From AP-15 sp963787425 (GTDB lineage: Bacteria; Pseudomonadota; Alphaproteobacteria; ATCC43930; CGMCC-115725), in NCBI GenBank assembly GCA_963787425.1, contig CAWBCV010000020.1:62001-126000 (forward strand): a DNA stretch of 64,000 bases, read 5' to 3'. Position 1 is the first letter of the stretch, and every line of letters starts with the position of its first letter. The notes under the pieces were generated by a model. It was not told the DNA's origin, made no database searches, and saw only the letters and a program-made list of their open reading frames with translations. Shown here in pieces: positions 7,458 to 16,351 of this stretch. The position numbers and the translations under genes were made by a program.

Positions 7458-7933
7458 CAGACCGCGCCTGTAGCCGCGGAACTGCGAAAAGTTTCGCAGT
7501 GAACGCGGCCGCTCGTCCCGAGGACGCGGTGCTCGCACACATCGGCGAGCGACACCGAACTCAAATAGAGGTGGATCTGATTGCCGAGCTCTTCCCATAA
7601 ATCGTGAGTGAGACATCGAGTGCGATTGCCACGGCAGCCGACCGGTGCGCCGGGAGCGCAACGGGTGGCGCGTATCGGCTCGTCGACCGCCAAAATAATG
7701 TCGGCAATCCGCGTCTCGCGGCCGTCGTGCGCCAGCAGATAACCGCCGCCCGGACCGCGCACGCTCTTGACGAGCCCACCCTTGCGCAGCATTGCGAAAA
7801 GCTGTTCGAGGTAGGACAGCGAGATTTCCTGCCTTTCGGCGATTTCAGCGAGCGAGACCGGGTCGCCACCGCTGCGTTGGGCGAGATCGACCATCGCCAT
7901 CACTGCATAGCGCCCCTTGGTGCTCAACCTCAT
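7457..7933 (-). CDS. iscR: Fe-S cluster-sensing Rrf2 regulator IscR
   Basis: A 158-residue Rrf2-family repressor controlling Fe-S assembly genes. It begins MRLSTKGRYAVMAMVDLA, and the recognition helix region is ISLSYLEQLFAMLRKGGLV. The cluster ligands read as Cys92, Cys100, Cys107 and His110, close to the Cys92/Cys98/Cys104/His107 set of E. coli IscR, so it should bind a 2Fe-2S cluster. It lies 30 bp after cysE and is coupled to the first desulfurase. It probably represses this operon when clusters are plentiful (inference). Confidence 0.94.
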   Translation of the reverse strand: MRLSTKGRYAVMAMVDLAQRSGGDPVSLAEIAERQEISLSYLEQLFAMLRKGGLVKSVRGPGGGYLLAHDGRETRIADIILAVDEPIRATRCAPGAPVGCRGNRTRCLTHDLWEELGNQIHLYLSSVSLADVCEHRVLGTSGRVHCETFRSSAATGAV

Positions 7934-7963
7934 TTTCCGGTCCTCAAAATTCTAGAGCCGTCC

Positions 7964-8722
7964 TCAATCGCGGTCTGTGCCATTCCCGCCGGAACTGGCG
8001 ACGAGCCGGAGCGACGGTGGCTCCCCCGAAGCCGGATCGAGAGTCGGCCTTTGCCCTGTCCTTTCCTGATCGAGTTCCGCGACACGCGCTCTCAGGCTCG
8101 TGACCTCGTCCAGCAATCCATTGAGGGCGCGGGCGATTGGGTCCGGTATGTCGCCGCAAACGGCGTAGGGCTGGAATGCGGGTTCGGTTTGCGTCGGGTC
8201 GCTGCGACGCCCCACCGGGCGCGCCGGAATACCGACCATCGTGGCACCATCCGGTACCTCTGATAGGACGACGGCCTGGGCGCCGATACGCGCCCCGTCA
8301 CCTACCCGGAATGGTCCCAGGACTTGTGCACCCGAACTAACGATGACGCCGTTGCCGATCGTGGGATGCCGCTTCGCGCCTCGCGTCAACGAAGTACCGC
8401 CGAGCGTTACGCCTTGATAGAGCGTGACATCGTCACCCACCTCGGCGGTTTCGCCGATCACTACGCCCATCCCATGGTCGATAAATACGCGCTTCCCGAT
8501 GCGTGCCCCAGGGTGAATTTCAATGCCGGTGAGCACACGGCCGAGATGCGAAACAAACCTGCCGGCAAGAAGCCAGCCGCGTTGCCATAGCCAATGGGCG
8601 AAGCGATGATAGAGCAGCGCGTGAAACCCGGGGTAGCACAGTACGACTTCCAGACGCGACCGGGCTGCCGGATCACGGGCAAGAGTTGCGTCTATTTGTT
8701 CCCGCAGGTTTTTAAAAAGCAT
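7964..8722 (-). CDS. cysE: Serine O-acetyltransferase CysE
   Basis: The first gene of the sulfur/Fe-S operon. It makes O-acetylserine, the precursor of cysteine. The 252-residue protein has the short N-terminal helical domain followed by left-handed beta-helix hexapeptide repeats (for example IHPGARIGKRVFIDHG and VVIGETAEVGDDVTLYQGVTLGG, with catalytic His). The C-terminus carries a family-typical variable tail after VGIPARPVG. Being cotranscribed with iscR and desulfurases ties cysteine supply to sulfur mobilisation. The 178-bp gap to the divergent hydrolase must hold the operon promoter. Confidence 0.95.
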   Translation of the reverse strand: MLFKNLREQIDATLARDPAARSRLEVVLCYPGFHALLYHRFAHWLWQRGWLLAGRFVSHLGRVLTGIEIHPGARIGKRVFIDHGMGVVIGETAEVGDDVTLYQGVTLGGTSLTRGAKRHPTIGNGVIVSSGAQVLGPFRVGDGARIGAQAVVLSEVPDGATMVGIPARPVGRRSDPTQTEPAFQPYAVCGDIPDPIARALNGLLDEVTSLRARVAELDQERTGQRPTLDPASGEPPSLRLVASSGGNGTDRD

Positions 8723-8900
8723 CGCAATCCCTATCTATGTTAGGCTTAGCGCTGCTGGCGCGGGACCGCGCCGCCTCGCGGAGGCGGCCCGAGCGAACAT
8801 ATAATTGTCCGACGAAAGTGATCAAGAATTACGGACACATGGAGACGCCCACAGCGCGACAATCTCCGACTGGCGTAGTGGGATTTAAGCTGGATCGACA

Positions 8901-9584
8901 ATGCCCGACGTGATCATCAACGGCCCGGATGGCCGAATCGAGGCGCGCTACCATCATGCCCGTGTTGCGGCCGCGCCGATGGCGCTGGTTCTGCATCCCC
9001 ATCCGCAACAGGGTGGCACGATGCACAACAAAGTGGTGTACGCCTTATACCAGTGCTTTGTGCGCCGCGGTTTCTCGACGTTGCGGTTCAATTTCCGCGG
9101 CGTCGGCCGCAGCCAGGGCAGCTTCGACCGAGGCGAGGGTGAGCTTTCCGACGCTGCCGCGGCGCTCGATTGGATGCAGACCTATAATCCGAATGCCGGG
9201 TCGTGCTGGGTCGCCGGTTTCTCGTTCGGCGCCTGGATCGGCATGCAATTGCTGATGCGGCGGCCGGAAATCGAGAGCTTCATCTCGGTCGCGCCGCCCG
9301 CCAATTTGTACGACTTCACGTTTCTCGCGCCCTGCCCGTCATCGGGTCTGATATTGCAAGGCGACCAGGATTCGGTGGTGCCGGTCGAAGCTGTGCAAAA
9401 GCTCGTAACCAAGCTGTCGCACCAGCGCGACATCAAAATTGACTTCCGCAAGATTCCCGGCGCCGATCATCATTTCGCGGATCGAGTCGACGCCCTCGTT
9501 ACTCACGTAGATGGTTATATCGGCAATCACGCCGGCACCACCAGCAAACCACGGACCTCGTCCCAGGGCCGCGGCACCCGCTGA
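8901..9584 (+). CDS. Alpha/beta hydrolase
   Basis: A 227-residue alpha/beta-hydrolase of the small COG2945 type. Visible are the oxyanion region VLHPHPQQGGTMHNKVV, LRFNFRGVGRSQG, the nucleophile elbow AGFSFGAWIG (Ser), the acid loop GDQDSVVP and the catalytic His in GADHHFADRV. The physiological substrate is not evident. It is divergent from cysE and convergent with purA, so probably monocistronic. The C-terminal 20 residues are low complexity. Confidence 0.85.
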   Translation: MPDVIINGPDGRIEARYHHARVAAAPMALVLHPHPQQGGTMHNKVVYALYQCFVRRGFSTLRFNFRGVGRSQGSFDRGEGELSDAAAALDWMQTYNPNAGSCWVAGFSFGAWIGMQLLMRRPEIESFISVAPPANLYDFTFLAPCPSSGLILQGDQDSVVPVEAVQKLVTKLSHQRDIKIDFRKIPGADHHFADRVDALVTHVDGYIGNHAGTTSKPRTSSQGRGTR

Positions 9585-9596
9585 GCAAACGCGCTC

Positions 9597-10889
9597 TCAA
9601 TCGGCGAAAGGGTCACGCACCAGCACGGTATCTTCGCGTTCGGGGCTGGTCGACAGAAGCGCGACAGGGGCGCCGATCAGTTCTTCTAGCCGTCTGATGT
9701 ATTTGATCGCGGTCGCCGGCAGGTCGGCCCAGGACCGGGCGCCGCGGGTGCTCTCCCGCCAACCCTCGGCGGTTTCGTAGACCGGCTCGACCTCGGCCTG
9801 GGCAGTCATTCCGGCGGGGAAGTAGTCGTACGTCATGCCACCACGGCGATAGGCGGTGCAGAATTCAACTCGGTCGAAACCGTCTAGCACATCGAGCTTG
9901 GTCAAGGCGATGCCATCAATGCCGCCCAGCCGGATCGCTTGCCGGACTGCGACGGCATCGAACCAGCCGCAACGCCGCCGCCTTCCGGTGACGACCCCGA
10001 ACTCGCGACCGCGCTCGCCGAGAGTGCGGCCGACCTCGTCCTTCAACTCGGTCGGAAACGGGCCGCTGCCGACCCGCGTCGTGTATGCCTTGGTGATGCC
10101 GAGAACAAACCCGACGGCACCGGGCGCGATACCCGATCCGGCGGCAGCCTGCCCCGCGACCGTGTTCGAAGAAGTGACGTAGGGGTAGGTGCCGTGATCG
10201 ACATCGAGCATCGCACCCTGCGCCCCCTCGAACAGAATACGCCGGCCGCTGCGCCGGGCCTCGTCGAGCAGACGCCACACGGGCTCGGCAAAGGGCAGGA
10301 TGCGCGGCGCGATATCGCGCAGCTTGGCGATTAGCTCGCCGCGAGCGACCTCGGGCTTGTCGAGCCCGCGCAACAGCGCATTGTGATGCAGCAGCAGCTG
10401 ATCGACGCGCTGTTCGAGCGCTTGCGGATCGGCCAAGTCGCATACCCTGAGAGCCCGGCGCCCGACCTTGTCTTCATAAGCCGGACCGATACCCCGGCCG
10501 GTCGTGCCGATTTTGCTGTCGCTGAGCCGTTCCTCACGGGCACGGTCCAGCGCACCGTGTGAGGGCAGGATCAGCGCGGCGTTGTCGGCAAGCTTCAAAT
10601 TTCCGGGATCGACCTCGACGCCCTTGGCGCGGATCGCGTCGATCTCGTCTATCAGCGCCCACGGATCGACGACCACCCCGTTGCCGATGATCGACAGCTT
10701 GCCGGGCCGCACGACCCCCGACGGGAGCAGGCTCAGCTTGTACTCGACATTGCCGATGACGAGCGTGTGGCCGGCATTGTGCCCGCCCTGAAAGCGAACC
10801 ACGACATCGGCCCGCTCCGACAGCCAGTCGACGATCTTTCCCTTGCCCTCGTCACCCCACTGGGCACCGACAACGGCAACGTTGCCCAT
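9597..10889 (-). CDS. purA: Adenylosuccinate synthetase PurA
   Basis: Catalyses the GTP-dependent conversion of IMP to adenylosuccinate in AMP synthesis. The start at 10889 gives 430 residues, the family length. The open frame upstream to 10973 overlaps hisZ and is out of family. The signature VVGAQWGDEGKGKIVDWLSE is at the N-terminus, FQGGHNAGHT follows, and the conserved TGRRRRCGWFD is towards the C-terminus. It begins 12 bp after hisZ in the serC-serA-hisZ-purA block typical of alphaproteobacteria. Confidence 0.97.
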   Translation of the reverse strand: MGNVAVVGAQWGDEGKGKIVDWLSERADVVVRFQGGHNAGHTLVIGNVEYKLSLLPSGVVRPGKLSIIGNGVVVDPWALIDEIDAIRAKGVEVDPGNLKLADNAALILPSHGALDRAREERLSDSKIGTTGRGIGPAYEDKVGRRALRVCDLADPQALEQRVDQLLLHHNALLRGLDKPEVARGELIAKLRDIAPRILPFAEPVWRLLDEARRSGRRILFEGAQGAMLDVDHGTYPYVTSSNTVAGQAAAGSGIAPGAVGFVLGITKAYTTRVGSGPFPTELKDEVGRTLGERGREFGVVTGRRRRCGWFDAVAVRQAIRLGGIDGIALTKLDVLDGFDRVEFCTAYRRGGMTYDYFPAGMTAQAEVEPVYETAEGWRESTRGARSWADLPATAIKYIRRLEELIGAPVALLSTSPEREDTVLVRDPFAD

Positions 10890-10900
10890 TCCTAACTCCT

Positions 10901-12055
10901 CTACCCGACCACCACCGGCACGCCCTGTTCGAGAACATAGCCGCAGCCAAGGCGGCGCGCCTCTGCGCGCCAATCTACGGCCGGGTCAAGGGCGGCGACA
11001 GTGATCCAGCCAGTCTCGCGCAGCGCGCAGCCGGGGGCGCGTTCGATGCCGAACGGCAGCAGCAAGCGCCGAGGCGAGGCGGCGGGCGGCAATGTTCGCA
11101 GGATCGTGTCAGTGTACAGCGTGAACCCGGTCGCCGGTTCGGGTTCCGCCGGATCGCCGGCCTGATAGCGGCCGCCGCGGCCGAGTTCGCCAGCCGGACG
11201 CGGTGTGGCCGCGAAAAGCGTAAAGCTGATCCCGGTGTGGTACTCGAAGCCACGGTTCTCGACCGGGTCGACCGTCACCTTGAGTTCCGGAGCCGCCGCC
11301 GAGAGGCCGTCCAGGACGGCGCCCAGCCGGACCCGTTCGGCGCGGGCTCGCGCCGGCAGCTCGAGGCCATCGAGCACCGCCAAGGTGATGGCAGCCGGCC
11401 CGGCCGCCGCCAGCAAACTCCCAAAGAGGTCACCGGCCTCTCCCGCCACCGCCGCCACCGCTGCCGCATCCTTGTGGTCGAGCGCGGCGCGCAACGCGGC
11501 CGCGCGCTCTCCGGCAATGCCATAAGCCTCGGCCACCGCCGGCACCAGGGTCGGCAGAGTGATGTCTACCGACAACCCCGGCACGCCGATCGCGGCCAGC
11601 GCCTCGCCGGCAAGCGCTATCGCCTCGATATCGGCGGCCGGTCTCGCCGCCCCGATCAGCTCGGCGCCGACTTGGCCGATTTGGCGCTCGGGTCGGATCT
11701 CGGAGCCGGTGACTCGCAGCACTTGCCCGGCATAGCTGAGGCGCAACGGCCGCGGCGCGTCCCCGAGCCGCGTCGCGGCGATCCGCGCGATCTGTGGCGT
11801 CATGTCGGCGCGCACGCCGATCATGCGGTGCGAGGCCGGGTCCATCATGCGAAAGGTGGCGGCCGCCATCGCCGCCCCGGCGCCGGAGAACAGTGTGTCC
11901 TCGAATTCGACGAGCGGCGGCTTGACCCGCTCGTAGCCATGGGCGGCCAATGTCGTCATCAGCTGCGCCACGACTTCCGCTTCGATCTCCGCCTCGGGAG
12001 GCAGAAGATCGTGCATGCCGATCGGCAGCAGAGCCGGATGCGGGGCGTCGGTCAT
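10901..12055 (-). CDS. hisZ: ATP phosphoribosyltransferase regulatory subunit HisZ
   Basis: A 384-residue paralogue of histidyl-tRNA synthetase that activates the short form of HisG in histidine synthesis. It starts near LPIGMHDLLPPEAEIEAEVV. It keeps the class II core (FRMMDPASHRMIGVRADMTPQIAR) and the motif GFEYHTGISFTLF. It lacks an anticodon-binding domain. Spacing is 18 bp after serA and 12 bp before purA. A functional hisS is expected elsewhere. The Ala-rich helical insert at about 145-215 is ordinary for the family. Confidence 0.93.
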   Translation of the reverse strand: MTDAPHPALLPIGMHDLLPPEAEIEAEVVAQLMTTLAAHGYERVKPPLVEFEDTLFSGAGAAMAAATFRMMDPASHRMIGVRADMTPQIARIAATRLGDAPRPLRLSYAGQVLRVTGSEIRPERQIGQVGAELIGAARPAADIEAIALAGEALAAIGVPGLSVDITLPTLVPAVAEAYGIAGERAAALRAALDHKDAAAVAAVAGEAGDLFGSLLAAAGPAAITLAVLDGLELPARARAERVRLGAVLDGLSAAAPELKVTVDPVENRGFEYHTGISFTLFAATPRPAGELGRGGRYQAGDPAEPEPATGFTLYTDTILRTLPPAASPRRLLLPFGIERAPGCALRETGWITVAALDPAVDWRAEARRLGCGYVLEQGVPVVVG

Positions 12056-12073
12056 GGCGTCGCCCTTTGCATC

Positions 12074-13651
12074 TTAGAACCGCAGAGCCTTGACCTGGAT
12101 TACGTTGGGTAGGGCGCGGACCGTGTCGAGAATGACCGGGGTCAGCGGCTGATCGACCTCGACCAACGCGATGGCGTCCTGCCCCGGAGCGGCCCGGCCG
12201 AGATGGAAGGTGGCAATGTTTACTGCGGCCGCGCCCAGGGCATTGCCGAGTGCGCCGATGAAGCCGGGTTTGTCGTAGTTGCGTACAAACAGCATGTTGC
12301 CGCCGAGCTCGGCTTCGAGCGGGATCCCCTCGACCGAGACGATGCGCGGCTTGTCGCCAGCGAACAGAGTGCCGTCTATCTCCCGAGTACGCCTTTCGGT
12401 CGTGACGATGACTCGGATCAGAGTCTGATAATCGACCGGCTCGGCTCGCCGCGTCTCACTGACGCGGATGTCGCGCTCGCGGCAAATCTCCGGTGCATTG
12501 ACCATATTGACCGTGGCGAGCTGCGGCGACAGCAACCCGGTCAGCGCGATCGCGGTCAACGGCTTGACGTTGAGCTCGGCGACCGCTCCCTCGTATTCGA
12601 CGCTGACCGCGGTGATGCCGGTCTCGGTCAGCTGCCCGGCAAAGCTGCCGAGCTGTTGGGCGAGCTTCATGTACGGATTGAGGCGCTTGGCCTCTTCGGC
12701 GGTCAAGGAAGGCACATTGACCGCATTCGATACGGCGCCGGTCAGCAGGAAATCCGCCATCTGCTCGGCGATCTGCAACGCCACGTTCTCCTGCGCCTCG
12801 GTTGTCGCGGCGCCGAGATGCGGCGTCGCGACGACATTGTCGCGCCCGAAGAGCGGGTTCTCGCGCGCCGGCTCGTCGACAAACACGTCGATTGCCGCTC
12901 CGGCGACATGACCCCTGTCGAGCGCCGCAGCGAGATCATATTCGACGACGAGGCCGCCGCGGGCGCAGTTCACCAGGCGCACGCCGCGCTTCATCTTGGC
13001 GATCGCGCCGGCGTCGATCAGGTTTTTGGTGGCCTCGGTCAGCGGGGTATGCAGAGTGATAAAGTCAGCGCGGGCAAAGAGCGTATCGAGAGATACTTTT
13101 TCGATGCCGAGATCGACGGCGCGCTCGGGCGATAGGAACGGATCGTAGGCGATCACCTTCATACGCAGACCCAGAGCCCGCTCGGCGACGATCGAGCCGA
13201 CATTGCCGCAGCCGATGACGCCGAGCGTCTTGCCGGTCAGCTCGACCCCCATGAAACGCGACTTCTCCCACTTACCGGCCTGCGTCGAGCGGTCGGCCGC
13301 CGGAATCTCGCGGCACAGCGCGAACAGCATCGCGATGGTGTGCTCGGCGGCGGTGATCGAGTTGCCATAGGGGGTATTCATCACGACAATGCCGCGCTGG
13401 GTTGCCGCTGCGACGTCGATGTTGTCGACGCCGATACCGGCCCGGCCGATGACCTTGAGCTTTTCGGCGCGCGCGATGAGACCCGCCGTCACCTTGGTCG
13501 CCGATCGCACCGCGAGGCCATCATAAGCGCCGATGCGAGCCTTCAGCTCTTCCGGTGGGAGGCCGGGAGCCAAATCGATCTCAATCCCGCGCGCGGCAAA
13601 GATCTCGGCCGCGCGCGGGCTCAAAGCATCCGAAATCAACACCTTCGACAT
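12074..13651 (-). CDS. serA: D-3-phosphoglycerate dehydrogenase SerA
   Basis: First step of serine synthesis, oxidising 3-phosphoglycerate with NAD+. The 525-residue length is the long type with a C-terminal ACT domain. NAD-binding GVIGCGNVGSIVAERA, the catalytic Arg region VNCARGGLVVEYDL and the catalytic His in ATPHLGAATTEAQENVA are visible. The C-terminal ACT region (about 450-525) suggests serine feedback. It is downstream of serC, with a repeat element in the 112-bp gap. Confidence 0.97.
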   Translation of the reverse strand: MSKVLISDALSPRAAEIFAARGIEIDLAPGLPPEELKARIGAYDGLAVRSATKVTAGLIARAEKLKVIGRAGIGVDNIDVAAATQRGIVVMNTPYGNSITAAEHTIAMLFALCREIPAADRSTQAGKWEKSRFMGVELTGKTLGVIGCGNVGSIVAERALGLRMKVIAYDPFLSPERAVDLGIEKVSLDTLFARADFITLHTPLTEATKNLIDAGAIAKMKRGVRLVNCARGGLVVEYDLAAALDRGHVAGAAIDVFVDEPARENPLFGRDNVVATPHLGAATTEAQENVALQIAEQMADFLLTGAVSNAVNVPSLTAEEAKRLNPYMKLAQQLGSFAGQLTETGITAVSVEYEGAVAELNVKPLTAIALTGLLSPQLATVNMVNAPEICRERDIRVSETRRAEPVDYQTLIRVIVTTERRTREIDGTLFAGDKPRIVSVEGIPLEAELGGNMLFVRNYDKPGFIGALGNALGAAAVNIATFHLGRAAPGQDAIALVEVDQPLTPVILDTVRALPNVIQVKALRF

Positions 13652-13674
13652 GAAAGCTCCGATTTGCGAGAAGG

Positions 13675-13763
13675 TTCACCACGGAGGCACGGAAAGAGAG
13701 AACAAATCTTTTAGGGGACGATTGCGCCACGTCCCGGCTTTTCTCCGTGTCTCGTGGTAAAAC
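13675..13763. repeat. Imperfect inverted repeat between serC and serA
   Basis: TTCACCACGGAGGCACGGAA at 13675 is matched, inverted and imperfectly, by the CTCCGTGTCTCGTGGTAAAA stretch ending at 13763, with about 40 bp between the arms. A diverged relative (AGAGACACGG ... TTTCTCTGTG) occurs near 30978-31025. The sequence resembles dispersed intergenic repeats seen in many soil bacteria. It sits between two genes that should be cotranscribed, so it may form an RNA hairpin. Confidence 0.55.
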
Positions 13764-14919
13764 TCAAGCGGCCTTTGCGGTGCGGCGCTGTTCGTCCCAG
13801 GCCCAGTCAAGCCACGGGAGGAGCGCTTCGACATCTGCCGTCTCGACCGTGGGTCCACTCCAGATGCGCAGCCCCGGGGGTGAGGCGCGGTGGCTGGCGA
13901 TGTCGTAGGCGGCGCCTTCCTGCTCGAGCCGCCGGGTCATCGCCCGCACGGTCTGAAAGCGCTGCTCGGGCGGGAGCCGGGTGAACCACGGCTCGGTAAT
14001 CTTGAACTGCGGCGAAGTGCAAGAGATCGTGGCCGGGTCCTCGGCGAGAGGATCGGCCCAGGGACATTTCTCGACCCAGGCAAGGAGCGCCGCCAGATTG
14101 CGTTCCGACCTGGCGATCAGCCCATCGAGGCCGCCGACCGACTCCGCCCATTTCAGCGAATTCGAGCGCGTCCTCGACGCACAGCATCGAGGGCGTGTTG
14201 ATCGTCTCGCCACGAAACACCCCCTCGATCAGCTTGCCTTTGGATGTCAGCCGAAAGAGCTTGGGCAGCGGCCAGGGCGGCGTGTAGCTTTCGAGCCGCT
14301 CGACGGCGCGCGGCGACAGCGCCAGCATGCCGTGCGCCCCCTCCCCGCCCAGCGATTTCTGCCACGACCAGGTGGCGACATCGAGCTTGTCCCACGGCAG
14401 CCGCATCGCAAAGATGGCCGAAGTCGCATCGCAGATCGTCAGGCCTCGCCTGTCGGCCGGTATCCAGTCGCCGTTCGGCACCCGTACTCCCGAGGTCGTG
14501 CCGTTCCACGGGAAAACCACGTCGCGGGCGGGATCGACCCGGGAGAGATCGGGAAGCTGGCCATAGGGCACCTGCAGTACCCGGATGTCTTCCAGCTTGA
14601 GTTGCGCGACGTCAGCGACCCAACCCTCGCCAAAGTTTTCCCAGGCGAGCATGTCGACGCCGCGTGCGCCGAGCAGCGACCACATTGCGATCTCGATCGC
14701 TCCGGTATCGGAGCCAGCGACAATACCGACCCGCCAATCGGAGGGGATGCCAAGGATCGCGCGCGAGCGGTCGATTACTTCGACGAGCCTTGCTAGGCCA
14801 ACGCCCGAACGATGGGAACGCCCGACCAGGGCTTTTTCGAGCACCGCCGGCGACCATCCCGGCCGCTTCGCACAAGGGCCGGAGGAAAAACACGGGTTCG
14901 CCGGGCGCCGCGTCGGCAT
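13764..14919 (-). CDS. serC: Phosphoserine aminotransferase SerC (frameshifted)
   Basis: PLP-dependent transamination of 3-phosphohydroxypyruvate, the second serine step. The N-terminal part (NPCFSSGPCAKRPGW, TWSWQKSLGGEGAHGML with the PLP Lys) ends in VEDALEF at about 14155. The rest (LKWAESVGGLDGLIARSERN to WAWDEQRRTAKAA) continues in another frame. Removing one extra base near 14155 restores the exact spacing of the family, giving about 385 residues. serC-serA-hisZ-purA is a conserved order, so an assembly indel is more likely than true loss. The start could be 14919 or 14925. Confidence 0.85.
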
Positions 14920-15001
14920 CATCAAGCTGTTTCTCGCAAAGAACAGACACGACCATGAGGCCGCATCGCGCGGCGATACTTATGGGCGAGCCCAGGCCGC
15001 G

Positions 15002-15973
15002 TCAATGCGGCGCCAACGGCAATTCCCAGGACTGCCCGACCAAATCACGGCCAAAGCTGTGATGCGGTTCCTCACGCACCAAATGAAAACCGGCGGACTC
15101 GTAAATCCGGCGCGCGGAGACCAGCACGTCGTTTGTCCACAATGTGAGTTTGCGATAGCCCGCTCGGTGCGCGAAGCCGATACACTCCCCGACGAGCCGG
15201 CGTCCAATGCCGAGCCTGCGAGCCTTCGGCTCGACGTAAAGCAGTCGCAGTTTGGCGATGTCTTCGCTGTCATTAATGAGCAGCACCGAGCCGACAATTT
15301 CGCCGTCACGCTCGGCGATCCAGGAGCGCTCCCGCTGGGCATCGAAATTCTCGATAAACCCGGCAGCGATCCGCGCGACCAACGCCTCGAAACTTATATC
15401 CAGGCCATATTCCTCGGCATAGAGCACGCCGTGGCGGTGGATGATCCAGCCCATGTCGCCCGGTTGGTGCGGGCGAAGGATATACGCGAGTTCGGCCTCT
15501 TCGCCTCGCACGCCGAGCAGGCGCTCGACCCGCTCCAGCGCCGCAACCAACTGCCTTTGGTACGAAGCCGGCAGCACCCCCAAGAGCGCGGCGATCTCAT
15601 CCCGGGAGCGCGCGTCTATCGTCGCGAACATCTCGCGACCCCGGCCAGTCAGCGTAAGGATGATCTGTCGGCCATCGCTCTTCGACGCATGTTTGGCGAT
15701 GACACCTTTGGCCGCGAAGCTCTTCAGCATGCGGCTCAGGTAACCCGAATCCAAACCGAGCTCCTGCGCCAGCTCGGACGCCGTCGTCTGCTCGCGCTGC
15801 GCAAGCTCGTAAAGCACCCGACCTTCGGTCAGCGACAGCGGACTGCCGAGCAGTCCTTCTTTCAGGACACCGATCTGGCGGGTGTAGAACCGGTTGAACC
15901 GCCTGACGGCCCGGACCCGCTCTTCCAGCTCCGAGTTCGGCAGCTCGTCGCGCATCGTCATGCCTGCCGTCAT
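15002..15973 (-). CDS. MarR-type regulator fused to GNAT N-acetyltransferase
   Basis: A two-domain protein of 323 residues. The N-terminal half (about 15-160) is a MarR winged helix with SELAQELGLDSGYLSRMLKSF as recognition helix and a Gly-Arg wing (SDGRQIILTLTGRGREM). The C-terminal half (about 170-320) is a GNAT acetyltransferase with the acetyl-CoA loop VEPKARRLGIGRRLVGECI. This fusion is a known family. Its acetylation target is unknown. The chosen ATG is at 15973; 15961 and 15955 are alternatives. The frame is open to 16255 but that part is out of family. A divergent sulfatase lies across a 378-bp spacer that may be its operator region. Confidence 0.85.
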   Translation of the reverse strand: MTAGMTMRDELPNSELEERVRAVRRFNRFYTRQIGVLKEGLLGSPLSLTEGRVLYELAQREQTTASELAQELGLDSGYLSRMLKSFAAKGVIAKHASKSDGRQIILTLTGRGREMFATIDARSRDEIAALLGVLPASYQRQLVAALERVERLLGVRGEEAELAYILRPHQPGDMGWIIHRHGVLYAEEYGLDISFEALVARIAAGFIENFDAQRERSWIAERDGEIVGSVLLINDSEDIAKLRLLYVEPKARRLGIGRRLVGECIGFAHRAGYRKLTLWTNDVLVSARRIYESAGFHLVREEPHHSFGRDLVGQSWELPLAPH

Positions 15974-16351
15974 CAGGCAAATTCCTGACTCTGTCAAGCG
16001 TTTTCCCTTACGATATTGATGGAGCCGGTAGCTGATAAAGGCTGTTAATGCTGAGAAAAAACAGCCAGCGGTTTGGCCCCAGCCGCGGAAACACTGGCTT
16101 TTCGAGAGCAGAGGCGAAGAAATAACAGCGAGCAACCACGGCGAATAACAGCCAGGAACAGCCAGCAGTAGTGGGAAATGCCCGCTATTGCGCGCCGCAA
16201 CGGCTTGGGTGCGATCCCGGCCGGCGACAGGGCTGTCCGCGGAATTTTCCGGCATCAGGATACGCGCGCAAATAGATACTCTACGATTTAGGCGATTTTC
16301 GGGTCGACCATCCCGGCTGCGGGACGGCGTGAAGAAAGGGAGACCTGCGGC
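15974..16351. promoter_or_regulatory. Divergent spacer with repeated AACAGCCAG boxes
   Basis: The 378-bp gap between the MarR-GNAT gene and the sulfatase holds no supported gene. It contains AACAGCCAG three times (16060-16068, 16147-16155, 16157-16165). The first copy is the right arm of an inverted repeat whose left arm GGCTGTT is at 16040-16046. These could be operator sites for the adjacent MarR-type regulator (inference). A GGGAG ribosome-binding site for the sulfatase is near 16338. Confidence 0.4.

Noticed and set aside
8723..8900. An IscR-binding site in the cysE promoter gap
   Set aside because: No clear match to a known IscR box could be picked out by eye in this 178-bp stretch.
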